A stretch of 64,000 nucleotides of DNA. It comes from Larix kaempferi (Eukaryota > Streptophyta > Pinopsida > Pinales > Pinaceae). The stretch lies in the NCBI GenBank assembly GCA_027924585.1, contig BSBM01000361.1, forward strand, positions 66,934,001 to 66,998,000. The letters are read 5' to 3'. Below are positions 34,083 to 44,859 of this stretch, piece after piece (positions within the stretch are counted from its first letter, which is position 1; each line of letters opens with the position of its first letter). The notes below the pieces were generated by a model. That model was not told the DNA's origin. It saw nothing but the letters and a program-made list of their open reading frames with translations, and ran no database searches. Both the position numbers and the translations under genes were made by a program.

Positions 34083-35110
34083 TCCCATGTCAAATCCTTA
34101 AGAAATTATGAAGGATCAGGGTCCTTAGAAGGGCACGAGGGAGAAGAATCCAGATGGATAGTAACCATAATGGAGCTTTCCACATTATTTTTGTTGACCC
34201 CCATCCTAGAATTATCCTTCACTAGAGAAACCTTAGATACTACAAAGGGATCCGACTTTGTCCAACCCCCACTACTATAGATGAGGAGGAAACCACTGCA
34301 CAAACTCTATCATGCAACACCACCTCATTTTTGGTGACACTCACAACAAAGTATTTACCTGAACCCTCTAATTTCCCCCCAAAATGACCCCTCCAATAAC
34401 ACCCCCCCCCCCCCCCCCCCCCCCGACCCTCCCTGATAGAGAACCCTTCAAGGAGTTCGATAAGTCACCCAAATAAACCCCACACTCCAAAAATCAACTG
34501 GAAAGCTACAAATTTCTTATAAAATTCCCTTCCATTTCATTTAAAGAATGAAATAAAGCCAGATCAAGATTTCTCAACTTGATAAATAACCGAGAACATG
34601 AGGCAAAGGTACCATCAACCAATTGTTGAGGCCACATAACAGAACCAATCATCCAACCATTCTCGAACTCCTGATCATTGCTATCTTCGGAAGACCACTC
34701 CAAAAACTCATCATCTGATTCTTTTCTCTCCGATGTCGAGCTCGAGGATGGACACTGCTTCCACAAATGACCCACCTCCTTACATTTTGAGCATTGGAAA
34801 GTGATGCCCCAGTAATCCAAGGCCTGAAGACATTTTCTGCCCCTCCATTCAATCTTGAGCTTGTCTACCAATCCCTTTCAGATATCAATCTCCACAAGCA
34901 TACACCCAATCCTCTTAGCCATACTTGACAAAACCTCCTCCCTAACATGAAGAAATCGGCCCATCCTACCCACATCCGTAGTAAGAAATCTTAACACCCT
35001 CCCTACCCACATACCGGTAACTTCACCATTATTTACATCCACTATCACCATGAGGTTACCTCATTGCATACTCCTACCAATGTTATACCTCACATGAGCG
35101 TATACCCATG
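34083..35110 (-). pseudogene. LINE ORF1 N-terminal and zinc-knuckle part
   Basis: The minus strand, from about 35110, reads FMSWVYAHVRYNIGRSM, VGRVLRFLTTDVGRMG and GCMLVEIDI. It continues KGLVDKLKIEWRGRKCLQ and a CCHC zinc knuckle CSKCKEVGHLWKQC (CX2CX4HX4C) near 34790-34750. This is the usual order of plant L1 ORF1 proteins, which bind the element RNA. An acidic Ser/Glu-rich stretch follows. The frame is then broken by a 23-bp poly(C/G) tract and resumes as GSGSL/KDLTWDL up to the CGAGA target site. Several stops are present. Confidence 0.85.
34402..34424. repeat. Poly(C)23 tract
   Basis: 23 uninterrupted C on the plus strand inside LINE ORF1. Such homopolymers arise by slippage and are also prone to assembly error. 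Confidence 0.9.
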
Positions 35111-35211
35111 ACATAAAATTTGTTTTGGTAAAATTTGTTTTTCCACAAATAACAAATTGACTAAATTAATTAAAAAAATTCATATGAAACCTTAATTGAA
35201 TTAAAATAATT

Positions 35212-35550
35212 GCACCGAGTGAAACGAGGTGCTCTACAGCCCAGTATGGGGGAGATGTTGTAACGTTTGTTAGTAACAAAATAATTAAAAAATTCATGTC
35301 GGCTCATAAAATAAAAAATTATGGAAAGTATTTAAAAAAAATCCATGTTGGTTCATAAAATAAAATATTATGAAAAGTAATTAAAAAATAGATGTTCGTT
35401 TATAAAATAAAAGCTTAAAACTTAAACCTGGATCTATCAATCAAGAGAGATCAAATTTCTTGAGTTTAAATTTAAAAAAAGAAATGCACCTCAAGAAATT
35501 GGATCCCTCTCGGTGCTTGATAGATACAGGTTTAAGATGGATATACGTTG
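35212..35550 (+). mobile_element. Small hairpin element family, copy 4 (fullest)
   Basis: Starts GCACCGAGTGAAACGAGGTG. Then comes CAGTATGGGGGAGATGTTG (35241-35259), which looks like a polypurine tract followed by an LTR start. Three ~50-bp AT-rich tandem units follow (CATGTCGGCTCATAAAATAA, CATGTTGGTTCATAAAATAA, GATGTTCGTTTATAAAATAA). A hairpin comes next: AACCTGGATCTATCAATCAA and ATCAAATTTCTTGAG pair with CTCAAGAAATTGGATC and GCTTGATAGATACAGGTT. It ends GATGGATATACGTTG. It codes for nothing. It may be a TRIM-like, LTR-derived or foldback element. Confidence 0.65.
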
Positions 35551-36723
35551 GTTATCAATAACCTCCTACTCCTATTTAAAAGTTTCGATACTCAAACCAT
35601 GGATAGCGTTTAAGATCTATGGAATATCATTTCTAGTCTAAATTCATTTATTTAAAATAATATGAGAAATGTGTATTAAGTTTTCATTCACTTAAAATAA
35701 TATGAGAAATGTGTACGTTAAGTTTTATAATTTTATGTGCCTATTATGATTTAATTTAAATAAGATTTGTGAGTAATATTATAGACAACATGTTTTGGCA
35801 AAGGTTTCAGTGTTATCTGATTGGGCTAAATTTAAATAAAAAAGGCATCCACTAGAGGTTTTAAAAGAATTTTTAATAGAGTTTTTTCACTTAAAAATTT
35901 AAGAAGGTGATGGTTTTATTGGAGACTTTTCAATTTGTGCACTATGTTAAAGGCACATTGGTGTATCTTGAATTAATCCACATCATTGTGTCATATTTCC
36001 ATGTGAAACCCCAATTTAGCATAGTGTCAATGATTACTAATATGTTGGTAACGATGCCATTGTTGTAATTTGTGCACTGGTATGGTAAAAATTGATTAAT
36101 TACTAATGCTCTAATTGGTATCATAGAGGTTGTAACATCCTTGCTTTGTAGCAGGCAACCAATCCACGCTCACTCAACCATATGAAGGCTTGGGTGCACT
36201 AGCAACCAACACACACATGCACAACCAAGGAATTGGTCAGTAAGATGGTGCATTTAGGAGCACATAGGACAACCACAATAATATATGATGGGATGGGCAC
36301 GCATGCCAACAAAATTTTAATTAAGGGGTCTTTGGTAAGGAAGGATTCAACAATGGGAAAGGCTTCCACGAAGGGGGCTCAAGGAGGAGGCTTGGACATT
36401 GGCATGATTATAAACCAAGAAGGCTTGCATAAGGTGCCAAGGGGACTCCTCGATGCAAAGTACCAAGCAAGGGCATGTCGACAAGATGACACTTGGGCCC
36501 ATTGAAAGAATTCCGTTTGAAGACTTAACATCCATTGGGTCCATTTGTTAGGGTGTCGTGGTAAGTCACCTCAAGAAGGGAAAAATGGTTGCACACTGTT
36601 GGTCATATGTGGACACCATCGGGCACCTTAGGAGATGATTCAGCTAAGTTGGGAACCAACTCATGAGGGAGGATAGGAAACTTTCTCATATAAATACTTG
36701 GGCACACACGAGTCAAAGGAAAG
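35551..36723. other. Spacer; one primer-site-like word
   Basis: No gene or LTR pair recognised. TGGTATCATAGAG at 36116-36128 resembles a tRNA-iMet primer-binding site, but the preceding bases do not end in CA, so no LTR end is supported. The rightmost part is the target flank of the chromovirus (GAAAG at 36719-36723). Confidence 0.35.
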
Positions 36724-37033
36724 TGTGAGGATCCTTCAACAATTAAATGATGAAAATGCACGATATATCATAAATAATAGAACATAGAAGGGATTTATTG
36801 ATCATAGGCCACTTCGAGGGGGAAACCTCCTTTGAGCAAGATCAATACAAATAACTCATGGATGCCCTCATTGGCCTCAACATGTACTTATATACTAAGC
36901 CTAAGCTAAACAACTATTACTCCCCATGAATGTGGGATAATGCAATATACTCACGGGACAACTTACAAAGCATATGCATCCAACAACAATATACTAACAA
37001 AGTAAAGAGAAGGGTTGACACAGGTTCCTAACA
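36724..37033 (-). repeat. Chromovirus 3' LTR
   Basis: Plus-strand ends are TGTGAGGATCC and GGTTCCTAACA. On the minus strand it starts TGTTAGGAACC after the polypurine tract 37034-37047. Confidence 0.93.
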
Positions 37034-37062
37034 TCCCCTCCCCCTTAGAAAAATCTTTGTCC

Positions 37063-40000
37063 TCAAAGGTTTAGATGTGGAAATTGTTGTTGAATCTGAA
37101 GGAGTGGTTCCCATGTAGCATCCTCTGGTTTCATTCTGTGCCACTGAATTAATACCTCTATGATGGATCGAGAGAGGAGCCAATGAGTGAGCCTATTGAG
37201 GATGGCCTCCAGCTCCAAAATGATGGATCCTTCATTATCCAGTTCTGGTAAAACATTTTGTGCTCTAATGTTGGTGCCAAGAACTTTCTTTAGACAAGAG
37301 AAATGAAATACTGGATGAATGCAGGAAGAAGGAGGAAGTTCCAATTTATAAGAAATAGACCCAATCTTCCGAATAACCTTAAATGGCCCATAGAACTTTG
37401 GAGCGAGCTTATGACGCCCTTTGAGTTTCAGGGAGGATTTCTTGTAAGGTTGTAGATGAAGAAAAACCATATCACCTACTTGAAAAGTTCACTCAATACA
37501 GTGTTGATCGACTTGTTGTTTCATTCGATTTCTTGCCATGTGAAGATTGTCCTACAAAATGCTAAGAATCTGATCCTGGGTTCGAAGAACCATGTCAACT
37601 ACCTGAACTGGTGAACTGCTGGGGGTGTATGGAATAAGAACTGGCGATGCCTGACCATAGACTACTTCATATGGAGTCATTTTAGATGCAGTGTGGTAGG
37701 AGGTATTGTACCACCATTCAATGAGAGGGAGCCACTTTTCCCACTGATGTTGTTGTTCGGAGGTGAAGCAATGAATATAAGTTTCCAAACATTTATTGAT
37801 AACACCAGTCTGACCATCTGTTTATGGGTGATACCCTGAACTCATCTTCATTTTGGTGTCAATGTGGTGAAATAGTTCTGTCCAAAAATGACTAGTGAAA
37901 GTTGCATCACGATATGAGACAATGGAAGAAGGGATTCCATGAAGATGAAAGATTTGGTCCAGGAAAATCTGTGCGACTGAGGAGGTGGTATAGGGATGGA
38001 TGAGGGCACAAAAATGACTATATTTGGAGAGGCGATCAACCAAAACCAAAATTACTGTCTTCCCTCCAGATTTAGGGATCCCTTCAATGAAATTCATAGA
38101 AATATCTGTCCAAATCCGTGTAGGGATGGGAAAGGGTTCGAGCAATGCCGAAAGGAGTTTCGTTTCTGCACCCTTGTTGGACTGGCATGTATCACATTCA
38201 TCCACCATCTATTGAATTGTCTTTTTCATTCCCTTCCAAAATAATTTACGTCGTGCCCGCTCATACATTTTGAGGAACCCAGAGTGCTCTGCCGATGGAA
38301 AAGCATGGAGTTAGAAGACAAGCTGTTGAATATATGTGCTCTGGGGAAGCACCGGATGACCCTTGTATCTCAGGGAAGTAACATCCCAAGAGTAATGCGG
38401 TACAACTAAAGGGTTGTTGGCCAATTGTTGGATGATTTGATATAATGAGGAGTCATTGACATATCCCTGCTGAACATATTGAAACCAATTTGGAACATGC
38501 ATAGAAATAATTGAAAGAGAAACTTGGTCATCAAATGTGTGAGAAAGAGTATCCACCACAATATTGTCCTTACCCTTCTTGTAAGTGATCTCATTGTCAT
38601 AACCCATGAGTTTGTGTTGGGGATGAGACCCATTGTTTGAGGAAATATTTCAGACTCTAGTGATCAGCCTTGATGTATAAATGATCCCCTAATAGGTATG
38701 GCTGTCACTTCTATACTACATGCAAAATAGCCATCATTTCCTTCTCATATGCAGAGGAAACTAAATTCTTACCGGAAATGGCTTTGCTGGTGAACGCAAT
38801 GGGATTTTCATCTTGAAGGAGAACAATACCAAGTCCATTATCGCAAGCATCACTCTCAATAGTGAAGGGCTTGGAAAAATTGGGCATAGCTATAATAAGT
38901 GTAGTACACATAGCTTGTTTCAGTTTTTCAAATGCACACTCAGTAGCATGTGTCCATGTAAAAGCATCCTTTTTCAATAGAGCGATTAATGGAGCTGCAA
39001 TCTTCCTGTAATCCTTGATAAACTTGCGGTAGTGGCTAGTTAATCCCAAAAAAACACGAAGGCTCTTGAGTGTCTGAGGATGCGGCCAATTTTTCACGGC
39101 ATCTATTTTGACAGGATCCACGCGAACCCCTTGTGTTGAAATAATATGCCCAAGATACTCTAATTCCCCCTGTCCAAAAACGCATTTAGACTGTTTGGAA
39201 TGGAGATGATGATTAGATAAAAGTTGCAGTACAAGATCCAGATGCTGGAGAAGCTCAGCCCATGTTTTACTATAGATGAGGATATCATCAAAGAAGACCA
39301 GAATGAATTTCCGCAAGTAGGGCCGGAATATTTTATTCATCAATGCTTGGAATGTCGAAGGAGCATTAGTGAGGCCAAAGGGAATGACCAAAAACTCATA
39401 GTAGCCATCATGTGTGTAGAAATTTGTTTTAGGGATATCATCGTCATGAACCCGAATTTGATGATACCTAGAACAAAGATCCAACTTGGAGAAAAAATGA
39501 GCACCATGAAGCTCATCAACAATAGGAATTGGAAACTTATCCTTGATTGTGAGGTGATTAAGTGCTCAGAATTCAATGCAAAGGCACCGTCACCCATATA
39601 TTTTTTGGACAAGAAGAATTGGTGAAGAAAAGGAACTGGTACTAGGGTGAATAATACCTTGCTTCAGTAAGTCCCAAACGAGCATCTCAATCTCTGTTTT
39701 TTGGTGAAATGGGTAGCGATAGGGCCTGATGTTGGGAGGAATGCTTACATGAAGGAGCTGAATATGATGGTCCTCTAGTATTGAAGGTGGAAATCCCACT
39801 AGTACAACAAATACACATGCATATCTATCCAAGATTTGTTGTAGATCTAAAGGAGTAGTGGAAACCAATGATGGGTGCATTTGAATGGAATGGAGCTGAG
39901 CGATGACACCATGTGAATTTTTTCCATGCAATGTGAATTGATGATGCTGAAAGACCTTGGTTGTAAGCCCATCAATGTGTGTTTTTTCCCATTGAATGAA

Positions 40001-41339
40001 AATTGCATCCAAAGTTGATCAAAATCCCATAAGATGGGGCCACGTGTGCGTAACCATTGAGCACCCAAAACCACATCACATCCTCCTAAGGGAAATGAAA
40101 ACATGTCAAAGCGTAGGTTATTATCTCCAATAGAAATACGCACATTGCGACACTTCCCATTGCAAGGTAAGGTGCCCCCATTGGAAATCATGACTTCAAA
40201 GTTGGAGCAAGGATGGACAAAAAAATCAACCTATTTGGTGATCTGAGGGTTAATGAAGTTATGAGTGCCACCAAAATCAATGAGTATTGTAAGAGGGAGC
40301 TTCTTGAATTAACCCTTGACCCGCATTGTTTGTGGGGTGGTGACTCTGGATAAATCATGGAGAGATATCTTTGGGTGGTCGTCCTGAGAAGGAGGGTCAA
40401 TAGGAGGCTGTTGAATGTCAACACGATCATCTATTGTATCCTGATATTCTTCACCAATTTCAGTTGCAGGAAAATAATCCACATCCAAGAGATACAGATT
40501 TTTCTCAACACATCTATGTCCCCGAGTGAATTTGTCATCACAATTATAACAAATCCCTTTTTCTCTATGTGCCTACATCTATGCTTTAGAAAAATGCTTG
40601 ATAGGAGTTTCTCTAGGAGCTGGTGTGATGGGAGGTCATTGGGAAACCATATTTCTGAATGGAACAAAAGTTGATTTGGAGCATTGTTGGACTCTGATCT
40701 TGTCCTCTTCCAACTTAGATAACCCTAGGGATTCCATCATTGTGATGGGATAGAACATTTTAACCTCAGATCGGATTGCATCCTTCAGACCATTGACAAA
40801 AGAACTCCTTTATAATTCATCAGGCAATCCTTCTATGTGATTGGAAAGTTTCTCAAATTCCGTTTGATACTCTCTCATAGTACCAATTTGGCGAAGTTTA
40901 GTGAGTGCTCCTGTGAAGTCATCAAAAGTACTAGGATCAAATCGTTGCAAAAGGTGTTGGCAAAAATTTGTCCATTTTGGCTCTTTATGAGCCTTGATGT
41001 ACCAACGGTACCATTGAACGACTTCATGTTCCAAATGAAAGGATGAAAGTGGAGCTTTGTTGACATCAAAAGTATTATGCAGACTGAAATATTGTTTTTC
41101 CCGGTATATCCATCTAGTCGAATCATCACCATTAAAGTAAGGAAATCAAGCTTTGACCCACGAAAATTGTTGGAAGAAGAGAACCCAGTTTCTGCATAAG
41201 ACTCTGGATGTCATATATTATTCATGGCTGAATGTTGAAGATGGAGGACGAGAATTTTTTCATCCAGATCTTGGAGTTTGGTTTTGAGGGCTGTAAGTTA
41301 TTCCTCCATGTTTTTTGCTCCTGCGCGGGTGACAACCAT
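37063..41339 (-). pseudogene. gag-pol: Chromovirus gag-pol, disrupted
   Basis: Starts at ATG 41339 (MVVTRAGAKN). Gag core WYRWYIKAHKEPKWTNF and LLQRFDPSTFDDF lie at 41034-40810, with a zinc knuckle CYNCDDKFTRGHRC near 40550. The protease has LIDFGGTHNFIN, with DFG where DSG is needed. The RT has an intact VFFDDILIYS near 39285. RNase H ends with a KEGKDN-type sequence. In the integrase, the first Asp remains (WTDISMNF), the second is Tyr (VSYRD) and the Glu is Gly (GQTGVINK), so two of three catalytic residues are lost. GPY/F (YGPFKVIRK) is followed by a chromodomain (EVLIQWHRMKPEDATWEP), which targets integration to heterochromatin in this group. Stops are spread through gag, RT, RNase H and integrase, with a frameshift between 38607 and 38711. 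Dead for autonomous movement. Confidence 0.93.
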
Positions 41340-42177
41340 AACCGATAATTTATTTTTTTGAATGGATAGAAAAACAAAAACAGAAACTTCTTTAGTAAAG
41401 GAAAATTTGTATTTGGGAAAAAATCTAATGGGTAATTGGGGTTTGACTCGGTTTTGGACACTTTCTAATGAAGATGGAAGCAAAAAATGGGGATTTCAGA
41501 AGCAGGGTGAAAGAATGGGAAATTTTTTCAAAGACGAACAAAGAAGCAAAAATAGGAAATGAACACTGTGGATAAATTTGAAGGCAATTGAGTGAAAATC
41601 GAAGAAGTTATGACAAAACCTAAAAATAGACAAATGTGGGATTTCTGGCTTCGGGAAGTGGAATTTAGGATAGGTTCCTCAGGAAGAAAATATGCAGAAT
41701 GGAAGTGCAGGGGTTCCAGTGAATTTTCAATGGAAATAGAGATAAAGCAAAGAAGATATGGGCCCTAGGTATGCTCAGGTTCTTAAAGGTTCAGGGGATT
41801 CACTTGGCTACCAATGTTGTCTAACGGATTGCGTATTGCAGCAGTACTCCTCACTCCACGAATAAGGTAAAACTGATAACCACTTTGCACAAACGAAAAC
41901 TCTTGGTTTACCTCACGAGTGGGAACTAGTCAATCAGGTAGGGGCCATTTCCTTTTTCGCTAGTAGGTCCTCACAATGAGTTTTAGGAATATTCCCAAGT
42001 ACTTCCCACATTTAAGCAGATAGGGATTATTCCTAGATCTGGACTTGCAATTGAAAGGAACAATACAGATGCAAAGAAAAAGAACTGCTGCAATAATCAC
42101 AACACCTGGAAGCCACCGAAAAATAAATTTGGCGGAAATTCCACCCAACGAGCCCAAGAAAGTGCTATGATACTAGA

Positions 42178-42486
42178 TGTTAGGAACCTCCAGCAATTAA
42201 ATGATGAAAATGCACGATATATCAAAAATAACAGAACACAGAAGGGATTTATTGATCGCAGGCCACTTTGAGGGGGAAACCTCCTTTGAGAAAACTCAAT
42301 ACAAATAACTCGTGGATGCCTTCATTGACTCAACACGTACTTATATACTAATCCTAAGATAAACAACTATTAATCCCCATGAATGTGGCATAATACAATA
42401 TACTCACAGGATGACTTACAAAGCATATGCATCCAACAACAATATACTAACAAAGTAAAGAGAAGGGTTGAAATGGGTTCCAAACA
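42178..42486 (-). repeat. Chromovirus 5' LTR
   Basis: Plus-strand ends are TGTTAGGAACC and GGTTCCAAACA, which are inverted copies of each other. The degenerate tRNA-iMet primer site (minus strand, AGTATCATAGCA) adjoins its left side at about 42165-42177. Confidence 0.93.
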
Positions 42487-42796
42487 GAAAGCAAGCTTGG
42501 GAGGCAGGACAAGCTAAAGACCAAGGTGGTAGATGCGGGAAAGTACTCAAGCCTACGGTGGCAAGCCAAGGAAATATATTGGAGAGAATAGGAAAAACAA
42601 CTATGGAAAATCTACGCTCTAACAATAAGCTAGGTTTGGGTTGAAGGGTTTCCCAAGGGTAGAATATCCATGGAAAAGGCCAGTGGACTCAATTTTTCTA
42701 TGGATGAGTGATGCAAGAGGAAACATAATATATTGAAGACAATTACCGTGGAAGGTAGACTTGTGGGAGAATGACAAGGCATTAACAACAAGATTA
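42487..42796. other. Interrupted flank, nothing recognised
   Basis: Joins on to 36723 if the chromovirus is removed. No domain was recognised on either side. Confidence 0.4.
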
Positions 42797-43536
42797 TGTT
42801 AGAGCATTTTACCCACTCCTTAGCATTAATCTTTCACCTGGGTACTGTAGAGGTTGGTCTCATGATCCTAATTTTGAATCAAACTGACCAAGTGAGCCAC
42901 TGGAGCACTCCATCCTAAGATTCAAGGGAGTAACCTACTATTTCTCGCATGAGAGAGTGGTTTTAGGTATATTTCTGGAATGTGATGGTGCATTCCTTAA
43001 ATTAGGGCCTTTTCCCCTTATTTTATGGTTCTACCTTGCATGTTTGACATCCTAGAGTAATTCTAGGAGCTTAAATCCACTAATTAGGGACATGTAGCAC
43101 CCTTGTTTACTATTTTGATAAGATAGTGCTCTCCTTTACTATTATAAGCAGATTCCTCTCATGAATGGGTTATGTGTGGATTAGATAACTGATTGTGGGT
43201 AACTGAGCCTCCACTTGGCTTCCAGGGTTAGTGATGAGATTGTTAACTCATCTTTGAGAGATTTCATGGCTGACTAATGGCATATCATCTTTGAGTTAAT
43301 CCTAACTAGGTCCTCATGCATCCCTAGACAATTGAATTTCCTCCTTGAGTAATTTGAATTGATATATGTAAGACAATTATTCATTGTATCAATATTGAAT
43401 AAGATTTATGTGCATTTGCTCCAAGATTTTTTCTCTCTATACTCTCTTTATTCTTCCTTGGTAAAATTGCTCTGAGTATTTGGTATTCATTAGGTTTCTA
43501 GATCGAGTTGTGATCTCTTAATCACAAGATTTTACA
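42797..43536 (+). repeat. 5' LTR of decayed Ty1/copia element (740 bp)
   Basis: Begins TGTTAGAGCATTTTACCC and ends ATCACAAGATTTTACA, directly before a primer site. CTCTCTTTATTCTTCC-type DNA precedes the end. No matching 3' LTR was found in the window. Confidence 0.75.
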
Positions 43537-43586
43537 TGGTATCAAATCCATAGGAGTGTTAGCTCTATTTACATGGTATCAAAGCT
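43537..43586 (+). other. Primer-binding site, present twice
   Basis: TGGTATCAAATCC at 43537-43549 and TGGTATCAAAGCT at 43574-43586 both follow TTTACA/ATTTACA. Each resembles the tRNA-iMet complement TGGTATCAGAGC. The second is the better match, so the LTR end could be at 43536 or 43573. Confidence 0.65.
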
Positions 43587-43658
43587 AGTTGGAATCTAGG
43601 ATTAACATACTTCATTTTGCAGGAAGAAGTAACATCAAGATAAACCAAAGAAAATTAG

Positions 43659-44765
43659 ATGGATCAACCCTAGCAGGTGATTCTTACTCCATTCAATTAC
43701 TTTAAATGGAAGTATAAGACCAACCTTATATTAAGAAGTAAGGGTCTTCATAGGGTTACTATGGGAATGAAACTTGAACCAAATTCTAATGTGGAGAAGG
43801 CTAAGTATTTTAACAATATGAGTGAGGAAGTTGGTTTGTTGTGCCTGTCAATATCTCCAGATCTTCGATTTCATGTTGAATTAGATTCAAAACCAAATGA
43901 GTATGGACCATATTAGAAGGTATTTTTGTGAAGCTAGACAGTGTGTGAGGACACCAATTGGAGAATGATCTCATCTCTTTAAGACCAGGTAACTTCGACA
44001 CCATTCAATACTTTTTAAACCAACATAGATCCATCTTAAACATGATCTATTAAGCACCGAGAGGGATCCAATTTTCTTGAGGTGTTAATTTTTTTTATCT
44101 TAAATTTTTCACACATTATGAAAAAATTTACACCTCAAGATGTTTGATCCCTCTTGATTCTGGATATATCTAGGTTTAAGGTCAAATTAATATTATTTAT
44201 ATATTTTCGTTTAAGTTGACATCATTTGCATTTTTATTTTATAGGAACGTCATGTTACATAACGTTACACAACGTTACTTGTTACAACATCTCCCCCATT
44301 CTGGGTTGTAAGCACCTTGCTACTATCGGTGCAACAAGTTTAAAGATTTAGTAATGCAACTCAAGTTGTGTGGGATTGATAATGATGAGGAGTAGATAAC
44401 ACTCTTTATTCTCTCAAATTGTGTCCACAATATTCAATATTTGTATATTCCTTCCTTCCTGCAAAACTAGCTTTGAGAAATACATGGAACATGCCTGAGT
44501 TTAATGATTTTGTTGTCTCACTCACTCAATAATATGATAAGATAGTTTACATTTGTTCCCTCAAACCCTCAAATTCCCACGCCCTTACAACAAATGAGGG
44601 AGCTAATATAGGCAACATGATATGCAAGAAAAAACCTACATTGGAAAACGGGTCCAAATCCCAAATCCAACGGGGAAATCTCTAACCCTAGGAGGGAACA
44701 AGAAGGAAAATACAAACTGTATCTACTACAATAGAGGATTTCATCCTGAGAATTCATGCATGTGA
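43659..44765 (+). pseudogene. gag: Ty1/copia gag, interrupted
   Basis: Starts at ATG 43659 (MDQP, TAG, QVILTPFNYFKWKYKTNL), the usual copia Gag opening. ISLRPGNFDTIQYFL follows in other frames up to 44017. A small hairpin element then interrupts, and gag resumes KFKDLVMQLKLCGIDNDEE at about 44339-44393. The zinc knuckle CIYYNRGFHPENSC near 44719-44763 has Tyr for its second Cys (TGC to TAC). Several stops and shifts are present. Confidence 0.85.
44021..44332 (-). mobile_element. Small hairpin element family, copy 5, inside gag
   Basis: On the minus strand: GCACCGATAGTAGCAAGGTG, CCCAGAATGGGGGAGATGTT, AT-rich DNA, then a hairpin whose arms include GATCAAACATCTTGAGGTGT and ACACCTCAAGAAAATTGGAT, ending GATCTATGTTG. 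Flanks AAC (44018-44020) and AAC (44333-44335) form a 3-bp duplication. Removing the element with one AAC gives an in-frame copia gag. A 6-bp TTTAAA duplication (44014 and 44339) is the alternative reading. This clean insertion shows that the ~312-bp unit moves as a whole. Confidence 0.7.
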
Positions 44766-44859
44766 AATATTATATATAAAATGGAACAAACTCTTCACAA
44801 TAACAATCTAACAACTCTAGAAAATGCTAGGAAAAAGGATGTTGATGAGCCTCAGGATG

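Larger units (their letters stand above)
36724..42486 (-). mobile_element. Full-length chromovirus (Ty3/gypsy), TSD GAAAG
   Basis: 310-bp LTRs at 36724-37033 and 42178-42486 are flanked by the exact duplication GAAAG (36719-36723 and 42487-42491). The primer site (minus strand, AGTATCATAGCA next to 42178) and the polypurine tract (AAGGGGGAGGGGA next to 37033) set the minus orientation. Gag, protease, RT, RNase H, integrase and chromodomain all lie between. About 30 of 310 LTR positions differ by eye (~10%), so it is older than the 26595 and 48811 elements if rates are equal. Confidence 0.95.

Noticed and set aside
35241-35265. Polypurine tract and 3' LTR of a copia element
   Set aside because: The motif looks right, but copies share a sharp start ~40 bp upstream and the 44021 copy inserted as a ~312-bp unit, so a plain 3' LTR was not called.
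36116-36128. Primer-binding site TGGTATCATAGAG marking another LTR
   Set aside because: The bases before it do not end in CA and no LTR start could be found.
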